From the NCBI GenBank assembly GCA_046758005.1, contig JBHHZJ010000039.1:1-29467 (forward strand): a stretch of 29,467 nt of DNA, read 5' to 3'. The notes under the pieces were generated by a model, which worked only from the letters and a program-made list of their open reading frames with translations, was not told the origin of the DNA and made no database searches. The DNA is from JBHHZJ01 sp046758005. Lineage in GTDB: Bacteria > Pseudomonadota > Alphaproteobacteria > Kiloniellales > J153. Numbering within the stretch: position 1 is the stretch's first letter; each line of letters opens with the position of its first letter. This document shows, in pieces, positions 7,543-14,937 of this stretch. A program made the translations under genes and the position numbers.

Positions 7543-8994
7543 TTACAAGTTTTTCTTGAAGTAAGGGTCTTCCTCGGGAGTGTACTGCTTGAACTCGGCG
7601 TTGCGCACCAGGTTCACGCCCAGGCGTCGCGTCCACCAGGGCTCGATGCTGGGCCACTCCTGCACGAAGTTGATCGTATGGTCCTCCTCGCAACGGGCCA
7701 TACGGATGTAGTGGCTCAGGTGATGGGTCGCGGGGTCCATGAAGACCCAGCCTTCGGGCGCCTCCAACCCGATGCCGGATTCGAGGGCTTCGCTCACGGC
7801 GGCCTGGTCCGTCGTTCCCGCGATGCGCACCGCGACGGCGTAGAGATGCGTCGCGATGTAGGCGTTCTGGGCCTGTTGCGAGATGTAGGGCTCGTCCGGG
7901 AACATGGCGCGCCAACGCTTCACGAAGTCTTTGTTCCGATTGGTCGGAATCTCCTCCATGTAGTTGACCGCCACGTGCATCCCGGCGAGCGCGGGCGGAG
8001 CGAAGCGGCGATGCTCGTATCCCTGGGCCATGTTGATGCTCGAGCCCATGGGATAGCGCACCCCCGCGGCATTGGCCTGCGGATAGTAGTTCGAGTGATT
8101 CTGGCCGGTGATGTACATCATCAGCCAGTCCGGGTTGGCCTTCTGGATCCGGGATATCGTCGAGCTGAACTCCGATACGCTGAGCGGGATGAACTCCTGG
8201 CCGACCACCTCGGCGCCGATCACCGGTGCGAAGGCGCGGCTCCACATGGCGCTCAACTGGCCGAAGTTGTAGTCGGCCGCGGGGATGTAGAACCTCTTGC
8301 CGAAGTTCGCCACGCAGTATTCCATCGCCGGAATGATCTGTTGTTCGGCGACGGCGCCGGTGCAGAAGGTGTGCTTGTCGGCGACCCCTCCTTCGTACTG
8401 ATTGTTGTACCAGTAGAGTTGATTGGTCTGCTTCATGATGGGCCGCAAGGCCTCGCGTTCGGCACTGGCGAACCCGCCCATGAGGACGTCGACCTTGTCC
8501 TCCAGGATCAGTCGCCGCGCCAACTGCTGGAACTTGCGGTTGTCCGACTGCGGATCGGGCGCGATGAGCTCGATATTACGGCCCAGCAGGCCCTTGTCGT
8601 TGGACGACACCAGAATGTCGTCGGTGTCGTCGTAGCCATTGCCGCCGCCCACGCCGCCCGGGCCGGCGGGGCCCCACCGTAGCATGAAGCCGTCGTTGAT
8701 CTCCTTGATGGCGAGCTGGGTCGCGTGGTGCTTGGGCGCCCCGAACAGGGCGAAGTTCCCCGACCGGTCCTCCAGCAGGCCGAATTTGATTGGGCCGCTG
8801 GACGCGGCTCGGACCTGAACCGCCGGCATCCCGATGACGCCGGCGGCCACTCCCGTGGCGGCGGCGCCCGTGAGGAAGGTCCGCCGGCTCACGCGAAGGG
8901 CGCCGTCGGATCGCGGCGCTTCGTCTGCCGGAGCCTCCCGATGCTGTAAATCCACGTCCGTGGATGTATGCTTGCCGTGCCTAATTTCACCCAT
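7543..8994 (-). CDS. Tat-exported substrate-binding protein, UrtA/AmiC type
   Basis: A 483-residue periplasmic binding protein of the branched-chain/urea/amide family. A long N-region (about 35 residues) precedes a twin-arginine signal, SRRTFLTGAAATGVAAG, with Arg-Arg near 37-38, so it is probably exported folded. The segments YWYNNQYEGG, GAVAEQQIIPAMEY and FGKRFYIPAADYNFG match the UrtA/AmiC pattern. A Gly-rich insert (around GGVGGGNGYDDTDD) is unusual. AAGGAGG at 9001-9007 lies inside the last codons of the regulator gene, and the ATG at 8994 follows the regulator stop by one base. Frame upstream of 8994 is a shadow of the regulator. The ligand cannot be inferred: the family suggests an amide or urea derivative, while the kinase and SorC regulator suggest a sugar-like compound. 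Confidence 0.92.
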   Translation of the reverse strand: MGEIRHGKHTSTDVDLQHREAPADEAPRSDGALRVSRRTFLTGAAATGVAAGVIGMPAVQVRAASSGPIKFGLLEDRSGNFALFGAPKHHATQLAIKEINDGFMLRWGPAGPGGVGGGNGYDDTDDILVSSNDKGLLGRNIELIAPDPQSDNRKFQQLARRLILEDKVDVLMGGFASAEREALRPIMKQTNQLYWYNNQYEGGVADKHTFCTGAVAEQQIIPAMEYCVANFGKRFYIPAADYNFGQLSAMWSRAFAPVIGAEVVGQEFIPLSVSEFSSTISRIQKANPDWLMMYITGQNHSNYYPQANAAGVRYPMGSSINMAQGYEHRRFAPPALAGMHVAVNYMEEIPTNRNKDFVKRWRAMFPDEPYISQQAQNAYIATHLYAVAVRIAGTTDQAAVSEALESGIGLEAPEGWVFMDPATHHLSHYIRMARCEEDHTINFVQEWPSIEPWWTRRLGVNLVRNAEFKQYTPEEDPYFKKNL

Positions 8995-8995
8995 T

Positions 8996-10156
8996 TCAAG
9001 CCTCCTTCCTTTCCTGCCTTGGGCCAATTTGCGAATCGCTTCTCTCGGCTTTCGGTTGTCCGGCCTCCGGGACGGTCCGATCCGAGCTCGGCAATGCCGG
9101 CGATCCCGGCTCGGTCCGCTCCGGCGGCCGGGACCGGGCCCCGGCTTCCGCGACCTCGATGACGGCGCTGGCCAGGGCCGCATCGACGATGAGGGTGTTC
9201 ACGAAGCCGCCTCGGGCGGCCGCCAGGACGGCGCGTGCCTTGGCCGCGCCGGTGGCGACGCCGATCGAGGTTGGAACGCGCCGCAGCTGCTCGATCCCGA
9301 TCGTAATCAGCCGGTCGTACAGCTCGGTCCGCACCAGGTTCCCCTCGGCGTCGATGAAGTACGAAAAGACGTCGCCGACCGCCCCGGCGGCCTTGAGTGT
9401 ATCGAGATCCGCGCGCGGGATGTAACCGCTCGCCAGCAGGGTCGAGGATTCGACGGGAACGAGCGAGCCGATCCCGACGATGGCGATGTCGATCGAGTCG
9501 AAGTGCCGGAACGTGTCGAGGATCGAGCTCTCCTTCAGCAAGAGATCCCTTGTCTCCTTGTTGTCGACGATGCCCGGCGCATGGAGCAGCACGGGATCGA
9601 CCCCTAGCTTGCCGGCCAGCCGGCGCGTCACCTCCTGGCAATCGAACTGAAGCGTGAGCCACTTGTTCCCGCCGGTGATCTGAACGACGGTCACGCCCGG
9701 CACGTTATGCGCGGCTAGCTGGTTGACCAGCTCGAAGGTCGTGCTGCCCCAGCCCACGCCGATGGTTTCGTTGCGCGTGATCAGCGCGTCCAGGAACTCG
9801 GCCCCGGCCGCGCAGGTGCGCTTCTTGACCTCGTCCTCGGGCAGGTCGTCCTCGATCTCGACAACCAGGGAGGTCTTGAGGCCCAGGCCCGCCTCCAGGC
9901 GGCGCGCCAACTCGGACTCCCGCGCAAACGGCGTTGTTATCTCGATCCGGACGATGCCGGTTTCAACCGCCTCCTTGAGGAGCCGGCCGACCTTGTGGCG
10001 CGACAGACCAAGGCGCGCACCGATCTGCGCCATGGTGAGCTGGTCCCGGTAGTAGTAGTGGCAAACCTTTGCCAGCAGTTTCAGGGAAATGCTAATGATT
10101 GCACCATATGAGCGGTTATTGCGCAAATGGTAAAGATCGCCCGGCCTCCGAGTCAA
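8996..10156 (-). CDS. SorC/DeoR-type sugar-binding transcriptional regulator
   Basis: First gene of the operon and its likely local regulator. A helix-turn-helix lies at about residues 40-71 (YYYRDQLTMAQIGARLGLSR, then HKVGRLLKEA). A SorC sugar-binding domain follows to about residue 330, with the phosphosugar-type motif GVGWGSTTFELVNQL. The last 50 or so residues are Pro/Arg/Ser-rich and probably disordered, which is not typical. SorC regulators usually bind phosphorylated sugars, which fits the FGGY kinase at the operon end. The start is uncertain: no ATG is in frame. TTG at 10156 gives the longest protein, but its TTGACT could instead be a promoter -35 box; TTG at 10126 is the next choice. 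The gene ends one base before the binding-protein ATG. Confidence 0.85.
   Translation of the reverse strand: MTRRPGDLYHLRNNRSYGAIISISLKLLAKVCHYYYRDQLTMAQIGARLGLSRHKVGRLLKEAVETGIVRIEITTPFARESELARRLEAGLGLKTSLVVEIEDDLPEDEVKKRTCAAGAEFLDALITRNETIGVGWGSTTFELVNQLAAHNVPGVTVVQITGGNKWLTLQFDCQEVTRRLAGKLGVDPVLLHAPGIVDNKETRDLLLKESSILDTFRHFDSIDIAIVGIGSLVPVESSTLLASGYIPRADLDTLKAAGAVGDVFSYFIDAEGNLVRTELYDRLITIGIEQLRRVPTSIGVATGAAKARAVLAAARGGFVNTLIVDAALASAVIEVAEAGARSRPPERTEPGSPALPSSDRTVPEAGQPKAERSDSQIGPRQERKEA
10103..10131 (-). promoter_or_regulatory. Possible operator at the start of the SorC regulator gene
   Basis: ACCAT (10103-10107) and ATGGT (10127-10131) form an inverted pair around an AT-richer stretch that also holds the palindrome TTGCGCAA (10119-10126). 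It lies at the operon start, where an autoregulating SorC protein would bind. This is a pattern reading only; no consensus for this subgroup is known to me. Confidence 0.25.
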
Positions 10157-10180
10157 CAGGGAATCCGTTGGGGCCGTGCT

Positions 10181-10242
10181 AGAGCGGATCGTGATTGATC
10201 GGAACCACTACGCGGTTCCGATCAATCACGTGAATCCGCTCT
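10181..10242. repeat. Palindromic extragenic element 1
   Basis: A long inverted repeat. The left arm 10181-10206 starts AGAGCGGATC and ends ATCGGAACC. The right arm 10214-10242 is its complement apart from a 3-nt bulge (TGA), with a 7-nt loop between. The AGAGC...GCTCT ends resemble interspersed palindromic elements common in alphaproteobacterial intergenic regions. It sits 24 bp upstream of the SorC operon start codon. Confidence 0.8.
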
Positions 10243-10256
10243 ATCCATTACAATTG

Positions 10257-10314
10257 GAGCAGATCCGGGTCGATGAATCGCCTTCGGGCGAACCTCATCG
10301 ATCCGGATCTGCTC
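10257..10314. repeat. Palindromic extragenic element 2
   Basis: A second hairpin 14 bp from the first. Arms 10257-10276 and 10295-10314 pair at 19 of 20 positions (GAGCAGATCCGG at the tip). Nested inside is a TCGCC-TTCG-GGCGA stem with a UUCG-type tetraloop (10278-10291). The outer ends are like those of element 1 but the inner sequence is different, so they are two related elements side by side. The remaining stretch to 10500 shows no gene. Confidence 0.8.
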
Positions 10315-10500
10315 TAGCCGAAGATTCCGTACGCCGCGGAAAATCCTCGATTTCTGCGCAACGGATTTGGCGCGCGATTGGCCGCGCGCAGGCGTGCGTT
10401 GACCGGGCGAAAAGCCGTCAAAGCCGGGCGGCGGCGCCGGCCGACGGTGGCCCCGTCGTCCCCTGCCTGTGCTCCGGGCTGTCCGAAAGTCCGTGAAACA

Positions 10501-10567
10501 GGGCAAGACAGGGGAGCGCGTTGTCACGCCGAGGAGGTCCGTCGTTCGATCCCACGCGCGCCCGCCA
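10501..10567 (+). pseudogene. Possible tRNA remnant
   Basis: The last 28 bases look like the 3' end of a tRNA: T-arm with loop TTCGATC (10545-10551) and 4 of 5 stem pairs, then CGCGCCC, a discriminator G and CCA (10565-10567). The 5' seven bases GGGCAAG pair with the acceptor strand at 5 of 7 positions. The whole is only 67 nt, the D-arm is shortened and the anticodon stem does not pair, so it is not a working tRNA. No anticodon can be assigned. Confidence 0.3.
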
Positions 10568-10589
10568 TCGATCGCCACGCGGGCGACCC

Positions 10590-11345
10590 TCACTTCCTGG
10601 TCAGGATGATCTGCTGGCCCGCGTCGTCGATGGTCAGGCGGAAGTGGTCGAGGAAGCTCATGCCGAGCAGAGCCTTGCCGCCGATCCGCGCGTCCTCGAT
10701 GAAGAGCACGGCTACGTCGCGCACGACCGCCTGACCGACGGTGACCGAGGCGAGCCGGCCCACCTTGGCCTTGACCTGCCCGCCCGCGGTCTCGGCCATG
10801 CCGTCCTCCAGGTCGGCCGCGCGAAAGCCGAGCCGGCCGATCGTCGAGGCCGGAAGGACGATGGTGCTGGCGCCGGTGTCCAGAATGAGCGGGAGCTGCC
10901 GCCACGCGCCGGTCGGGCCGACCAGGACCGCGTCGACCTCGTGGTGCGGGCCGCGGCGCGTGGCCGGCACCGCGAAGCGACTGGGAATCGCGGCGGCCGG
11001 GCGTTCCACCCCGAGGATGCGGACCTCGGCGATGTTGCCGGCCGAATCGTGCATCAGCATGTAATTGTAGCCGAACAGCAGCGATTTGAGGCGTGCCGCC
11101 AGATTGCCGCCTTCCATCTCCCGCGCGGAGGCCTCGCCGACCCGTTCGATCCCCTTGACGGCCACTCCTTCGGCCTCGGCCAGCGTGCGCAGTTGCGCCT
11201 GCAGGCCGCCCTCGGGAACCTCGGCCAGCGCGGGCGCGGCCAGGGCGCAGACGAGGATCACGGCCGACAAGCCGCCCGCGCGGCGGCGGCGCTTGCCGCC
11301 GGAGGCGGCGGCCCATGGCGGCGCGACAGGTCTACGGCGCTCCAT
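10590..11345 (-). CDS. Retropepsin-like aspartic protease, exported
   Basis: A 251-residue protein with an Arg-rich start and signal peptide ending near ALA (about residue 41). A small domain (about 50-115) containing FGYNYMLMHD comes next. The C-terminal half (about 130-250) is a single retropepsin-like domain. The catalytic motif is LILDTGASTIVLP, and the family's second landmark KALLGMSFLDHF comes near the end. One DTG per chain means it must form a dimer to be active. Such clan AA proteases occur widely in alphaproteobacteria in the periplasm or membrane; substrates are mostly unknown. It stands alone on the minus strand, with its stop close to the tRNA-like remnant. Confidence 0.85.
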   Translation of the reverse strand: MERRRPVAPPWAAASGGKRRRRAGGLSAVILVCALAAPALAEVPEGGLQAQLRTLAEAEGVAVKGIERVGEASAREMEGGNLAARLKSLLFGYNYMLMHDSAGNIAEVRILGVERPAAAIPSRFAVPATRRGPHHEVDAVLVGPTGAWRQLPLILDTGASTIVLPASTIGRLGFRAADLEDGMAETAGGQVKAKVGRLASVTVGQAVVRDVAVLFIEDARIGGKALLGMSFLDHFRLTIDDAGQQIILTRK

Positions 11346-11427
11346 GATGGAAACTGTCCAACATAGCGTTTAGCAAAACCTTATCGCGGCCGGGCGCGCG
11401 AGGACAGGCGCCCAACGCCGGCCAAAC

Positions 11428-11456
11428 AAAAAAAGCGCCCCGCGGGAGCGGGGCGC
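11428..11456 (-). terminator. Rho-independent terminator for the small membrane-protein operon
   Basis: Read on the minus strand: a perfect 9-bp stem (GCGCCCCGC / GCGGGGCGC) with a 4-nt loop, followed by seven T (A-run 11428-11434), then GTTT. This is the best intrinsic terminator in the window. The only minus-strand genes directly upstream are the two small membrane-protein genes ending at 11556, about 100 bp away. Confidence 0.85.
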
Positions 11457-11555
11457 GCCAGGGTCGGGCGGGGAGTATCCCAGGGAGACTTGTCGTTTCG
11501 GCCCGCATGCGGCCAAGGACGACCCGGCGGGTCGCCGGCGCGGAAGCGAGGCTTG

Positions 11556-11663
11556 TTAGAAGAACTCGTTAACGGTGAACCCCGAGGTCTGTATCAGTAT
11601 GACCCAAACCAGGAACACGACCAGCACGAGCGCCAGCCCGGCAGTGAGGATTTGGTCGATCAT
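11556..11663 (-). CDS. 35-residue single-pass membrane protein
   Basis: The frame opens MIDQILTAGLALVL, has one hydrophobic helix of about 22 residues (roughly 7-26), and ends in a polar tail closing with VNEFF. Its ATG overlaps the TGA of the gene before it (ATGA at 11660-11663), which is strong support that this very short frame is translated. A clear terminator follows about 100 bp later. I do not recognise the family. Size and layout resemble the small subunits that bind larger membrane complexes (CydX- or KdpF-like in style only); no sequence match is claimed. Confidence 0.7.
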   Translation of the reverse strand: MIDQILTAGLALVLVVFLVWVILIQTSGFTVNEFF

Positions 11664-11821
11664 GGCGGCGGCCCCTCACGCCCCCGCACGCCGCGCCGGG
11701 CGACTCTCACCCGCCGCGCGTAGCGTTCATGCAGCACGTCCAAGAGCGTTAGGCCGCCCGGATACGCGGCCAGAACCACCACCGAGACGATGATTGTGAT
11801 CTCAAGCGCACCACCCATCAT
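11660..11821 (-). CDS. 53-residue small membrane protein
   Basis: Starts MMGG, then has one hydrophobic helix (EITIIVSVVVLAAYPGGLTL, about residues 7-26). A basic cytoplasmic-type tail follows, rich in Arg (HERYARRVRVARRGVRGR), ending in PPP. The positive tail after the helix predicts an N-out orientation. The stop overlaps the start of the 35-residue gene by four bases, so the two form a coupled pair. A TTGACA hexamer lies upstream near 11880-11890, but a matching -10 is poor. The ribosome site is weak (GGTGG). Family unknown. Either of the two adjacent ATGs could be used. Confidence 0.65.
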   Translation of the reverse strand: MMGGALEITIIVSVVVLAAYPGGLTLLDVLHERYARRVRVARRGVRGREGPPP

Positions 11822-12021
11822 CGTTCGCCACCATTGACGATTTGACCGGCTCAGGCATGCCCGATTCGCCGCGGCATGAGCGTGTCAAATCTGTGGCAAG
11901 GATGAGCCAAATTGCACGCTTCGGACGCGCCCGTGCGCCCGCCGCCGGCGCCCCCGCCAGGCCCCTGCGGGCGGTCGGATCGGGCTCGGATATCGCGAGA
12001 TCCCGGCCTGGAGATTTGGTA

Positions 12022-12669
12022 TTACTCGGGGGCCAGCCGCCGGCCTTGCCGCCACGCCCAGGGTGGCACGAACTCGCCCTTCCACAGGCCCTTGCGCGCG
12101 GCCCGGGCGGCCTCCTCCCCGGCCACGTAGTCCTCGGCCGCCGCGCGATCGGCGAGCGCCCAGCCCTGGGCGACCAGCCAGGCGTTCAGCTCGTGCTGTC
12201 CGATCCCGGCCAGATAGCACACCGCCGTCACGCTGCGGTCCCGATGACGCGCCTTCTCGACGCAGGTCACCCAGTGCGGGCTGACCCGGTTGATCGCCGC
12301 CCAGCGCGCTTCCATGCCGCACGGCCAGACCCGGCCGGCGGCCCGGCAGGTCTGGCCCACCTCCGGGGCGTCGATGCCGAACAGCCGGACGATCTGCCCG
12401 GAGAAGTCGAGCGTGTCCGCGTCGATCACGCGCGGCCGGCCGACGATCTCGGCGGCGCCCGGCGCGGCCCACCACAGGGACGCGACGATCGCCAGCGCGC
12501 CCAACGCCGCCGCGCGGCGCGGGCCGGTCCCGGCGTCCGCCTGTCTTGCTCGGCGACTCGCCCCTTGACAGGGCTCCGGGGTCGGCGACAAAAACTCTCT
12601 CGCAGGGTTCGTGAGGGCTCGGACGGGTCGCCGCGGAACGCGGTGAGCGCCGCCCTGGAAAACCGCCAT
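12022..12669 (-). CDS. Thermonuclease (SNase-like) family protein, exported
   Basis: A staphylococcal-nuclease-fold protein of up to 215 residues. Catalytic-region motifs are RVIDADTL and VRLFGIDAPEVGQTC (Arg, Asp and Glu of the active site), and later DRSVTAVCY and the helix ELNAWLVAQGWALA, then KGLWKGEF. A hydrophobic stretch AALGALAIVASLWWAAPGAA is a signal peptide. The ATG at 12669 gives an unusually long, low-complexity leader before the signal and has no clear ribosome site. TTG at 12591, preceded by GCGAGAGAG, is a credible alternative start that shortens the leader. The gene is divergent from the cytochrome c gene, with starts 64 bp apart if ATG 12669 is used. Confidence 0.85.
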   Translation of the reverse strand: MAVFQGGAHRVPRRPVRALTNPAREFLSPTPEPCQGASRRARQADAGTGPRRAAALGALAIVASLWWAAPGAAEIVGRPRVIDADTLDFSGQIVRLFGIDAPEVGQTCRAAGRVWPCGMEARWAAINRVSPHWVTCVEKARHRDRSVTAVCYLAGIGQHELNAWLVAQGWALADRAAAEDYVAGEEAARAARKGLWKGEFVPPWAWRQGRRLAPE

Positions 12670-12732
12670 GAAGTCCGCTACACCCTTTGTTGAGACAGTG
12701 TCGCTGACCGATTATCGCAGGAGGAGCGATCG

Positions 12733-13116
12733 ATGAAAGCAAGAGTTTTCGCCGCGGCCTTCGCGCTCGCGGCCGCCGCCATGCTGATCGGCGGGACGGC
12801 CTGGGCGGACGGGAACCCGGCTAAGGGCAAGAGAGTCTTCAACAAGTGCAAGGCCTGCCATAGCCTGAAGGAAGGGAAGAACAAGATCGGGCCGCACCTG
12901 GCGGGCATCCTCGGCCGCAAGGCGGGCTCGGTCGACGGCTTCAAGTACTCCAAGGCGATGAAGGGCTCCGGGATCGTCTGGACCGAAGAGACCCTCGAGG
13001 ACTACCTCAAGAACCCGAAGAAGTATGTTCCGGGGACCAAGATGCTGTTCCCCGGGCTGAAGAAGGAAGCCGATCGCGAGAACGTGATCGCTTATCTAAA
13101 GCAGGCGGCGCAGTAG
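12733..13116 (+). CDS. Class I cytochrome c (c2/c550-like)
   Basis: A 127-residue periplasmic electron carrier. The signal peptide ends near AWA (residue 25). The heme-binding motif CKACH is at about 40-44, and the axial Met lies in the segment GTKMLFPGL near residue 104. The lysine-rich surface and the KNPKKYVPGTKM segment are typical of soluble cytochromes c2/c550 that shuttle electrons between bc1 and an oxidase or reaction centre. Strong ribosome site AGGAGG about 8 nt before the ATG. A GC-rich hairpin follows the stop. Confidence 0.95.
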   Translation: MKARVFAAAFALAAAAMLIGGTAWADGNPAKGKRVFNKCKACHSLKEGKNKIGPHLAGILGRKAGSVDGFKYSKAMKGSGIVWTEETLEDYLKNPKKYVPGTKMLFPGLKKEADRENVIAYLKQAAQ

Positions 13117-13150
13117 GCCCTGGCGCCGCGCCGACGGCGAGCGCCGGGCC
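13117..13150 (+). terminator. Possible hairpin terminator after the cytochrome c gene
   Basis: GGCCC and GGCGC directly after the stop pair with GCGCC and GGGCC at 13141-13150, with a one-base bulge. No T-run follows, so this may be a factor-dependent end or a stability hairpin. Confidence 0.35.
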
Positions 13151-13304
13151 CTCGGGGCGCGGTAGGGTGTTGTTGAATGCGCGGTCGTGTGTCCGCGCCG
13201 GCCGGTAGGGTTGGCCCGGTGCACGGCCGTGCGGCGAACGGGGACGTTACGCTCCCTTAACCAAGACCGGCTAAGCTGGTTCGTGCTGGAAGGGCCCCCT
13301 CGCG

Positions 13305-13646
13305 ATGCCATACGTCGTCCGCGATCCGGCCGGACGGATCACCGAAGTCCACGCCGCCAGGACCGAAGCGGCGCGGGAGGAGTTGGCGCCCGATGACCCG
13401 GCCCTGCGCGGGTTTTTCGGCCAGGGCGGCGGCTCCGAGGTCGAGCTGGGGCTCGTCGCCTCCGACCTCGAACTGATCCGCGTCGTCGAGGATCTCATCG
13501 CGGCCCTGATCGAAAAGCGCATCATCGCGCTCACCGACCTGCCGAAAGCGGCCCAGCAGAAGCTCGCGCAGCGCTACCGGCTGCGCACCAAGCTCGCCGA
13601 CCTGCACGGCATCGTCGGCGAGACCGACGAAATCCTCCTGCCCTGA
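13305..13646 (+). CDS. Small conserved protein, 'tryptophan synthase beta-like' family
   Basis: A 113-residue cytoplasmic protein. It starts MPYVVRDPAGRITEV and has the conserved helical core LELIRVVEDLIAALIEKRII followed by ALTDLPKAAQQKLAQR. This pattern marks a small proteobacterial family often labelled tryptophan synthase subunit beta-like. The label is historical: it has none of the PLP-enzyme domain and no known function. A loose GGAAGGG lies about 11 nt before the ATG. Middle residues 30-45 are Gly-rich and probably a linker. Confidence 0.8.
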   Translation: MPYVVRDPAGRITEVHAARTEAAREELAPDDPALRGFFGQGGGSEVELGLVASDLELIRVVEDLIAALIEKRIIALTDLPKAAQQKLAQRYRLRTKLADLHGIVGETDEILLP

Positions 13647-13811
13647 AGCCCTCGACCGGAGAACGGGCCGCGCCGCCGCGGCGCCGTCCGTAAGGGCCCG
13701 CGGATCGTCCCGAGCCGCGGGGGCTTGCCGAAAACAACACAACCATTTATGAGCTTGTACGGGGCCCGAATCGCCCCGTGGCCGCAACATCGCGTGGAAG
13801 GCGGCGCGACC

Positions 13812-14507
13812 ATGCCGCAGGGAGCCGATCCAGGCGCCGGCACGCAGGAGCCGAAACCGCGGATCGTTCAATACCGGAACCGGCGCTATTCGATCCGGCT
13901 CGAGCCGGTGTTCTGGCAGGCCTTGGACCGCCTGGCCGAGCGCAGCCGGATGCGCCTCGGCAGGTTCGTCGCCGAGGCGGCCGGGCGCTACCGCGGCAGC
14001 AATTTCTCCTCGCATCTGCGCGTCATGTGCATGCTCGAGGCCGAGCTGGGGCTCGCCCGCGCCAGCCTCAGGCCGACGCAGAGCAACGTCATGGACCTGG
14101 TGGAGGCGAGCTTCAGCCCCGGGCTCGTGCTGTCACGCTACCGGACCATCATCGCGTATAACGACGGCTTCGCGGACTGGCTCGGCCGGGACCGTGCGCC
14201 CGCGAGCGGCGCCGACCTGACTTCGGTGATCCAGGTCCGCACGCGGCGCCCGCTCAACGACGTCTGGCTCGAGATGATCGCGGGGACGATCGCCTCGGTC
14301 GACGCCAACGTGCTGCACGTCCAGCCCGGACGGGTCCTCGCCGCCGCTGCCCGCTTCGTCGCCCTCCAGCCGCAACAGGACGAGGAGTTCTACGCGGTCC
14401 TGTGGATCTCGACAGGCCGACGGGCGGCGCCGGAGGCGGCGTTTCGGCCCGTCCCCGCGCCGGGCTCGGCGGAACGGGGTCCGGCTAGGCGGCGTTCGGA
14501 TCGTTGA
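13812..14507 (+). CDS. Ribbon-helix-helix domain protein with a C-terminal PAS-like region
   Basis: About 231 residues. The N-terminal part has an RHH_4-type ribbon-helix-helix: the strand RRYSIRLEPVFW, then helix ALDRLAERSRMRLGRFVAEA and a second helix reaching LRVMCMLEAEL. The C-terminal half (RTIIAYNDGFADWLG, TRRPLNDVWLEMI and onward) looks like a compact sensory domain of PAS style, so it may be a ligand-responsive DNA-binding protein; that is inference. ATG 13812 was chosen because GGAAGG lies about 10 nt upstream; ATG 13749 and TTG 13725 are alternatives without a good ribosome site. The last residues are low-complexity and overlap the end of the convergent gene by 23 bp. Confidence 0.7.
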   Translation: MPQGADPGAGTQEPKPRIVQYRNRRYSIRLEPVFWQALDRLAERSRMRLGRFVAEAAGRYRGSNFSSHLRVMCMLEAELGLARASLRPTQSNVMDLVEASFSPGLVLSRYRTIIAYNDGFADWLGRDRAPASGADLTSVIQVRTRRPLNDVWLEMIAGTIASVDANVLHVQPGRVLAAAARFVALQPQQDEEFYAVLWISTGRRAAPEAAFRPVPAPGSAERGPARRRSDR

Positions 14508-14877
14508 CAATAAGCAGGTCGGTCGGGCTGTACACCGTGATCCCGCTTTCGAAGCTGTAGAAGTGCAGCCCGGTCACCTCGAGCCCGCTCGCGGTGACGT
14601 GCTCGGCGGCAATGCCGGCCTCGGCCAGCGATTCGGCCGTGACCAGGTTGACCGGCACGTCGCCGCCGGCGAACAGCACGACCTCCCCGGCGGCGTCGGG
14701 CAGCAAATCGCCGAGCGTGAGCACGACCGAATCGCCGGTTTCCGCCGGGGCTAGGTGCTCGAAGTCCACGAACAGGACATCCGGGCCCTCCGCCAGCAGC
14801 CCCGCGCCGGGGGCCGCGGCATCCGGAGCCGGTTGTTCCTGCCCGTCCACTGCCTGACGGTCATTCACCCTGGCCAT
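14485..14877 (-). CDS. Small acidic Cys-free protein, possible adhesin-type domain
   Basis: A 130-residue protein without a recognisable signal peptide, with no Cys and no Lys, rich in Asp, Glu, Ala and Val. The segment SVVLTLGDLLPDAAGEVVLF and the end GITVYSPTDLLIV resemble short domains found near the C-terminus of giant type I-secreted adhesins. It lies 240 bp downstream of the tolC-type gene on the same strand. I do not recognise it as a named family. Acidic, Cys-free composition and the location beside the secretion genes fit a small type I substrate or accessory protein, but this is inference. The ribosome site is weak. Confidence 0.55.
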   Translation of the reverse strand: MARVNDRQAVDGQEQPAPDAAAPGAGLLAEGPDVLFVDFEHLAPAETGDSVVLTLGDLLPDAAGEVVLFAGGDVPVNLVTAESLAEAGIAAEHVTASGLEVTGLHFYSFESGITVYSPTDLLIVNDPNAA

Positions 14878-14921
14878 GTCCGGCGCACCCAGGCCCTTTC
14901 CCTTAACGACACGTTATCCGA

Positions 14922-14937
14922 GCACGGGGCCCCGTGC
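14922..14937. repeat. 16-bp perfect palindrome upstream of the small acidic gene
   Basis: GCACGGGGCCCCGTGC reads the same on both strands and lies about 45 bp before the ATG at 14877. It could be a repressor site or a hairpin. The rest of 14878-15119 shows no gene. Confidence 0.4.

Noticed and set aside
10501..10567. A working tRNA gene
   Set aside because: The D-arm is short and the anticodon stem does not pair; kept only as a low-confidence remnant.
13305..13646. Calling this gene a tryptophan synthase subunit
   Set aside because: It has only the small helical family pattern and none of the PLP-dependent enzyme; the name is a database habit.
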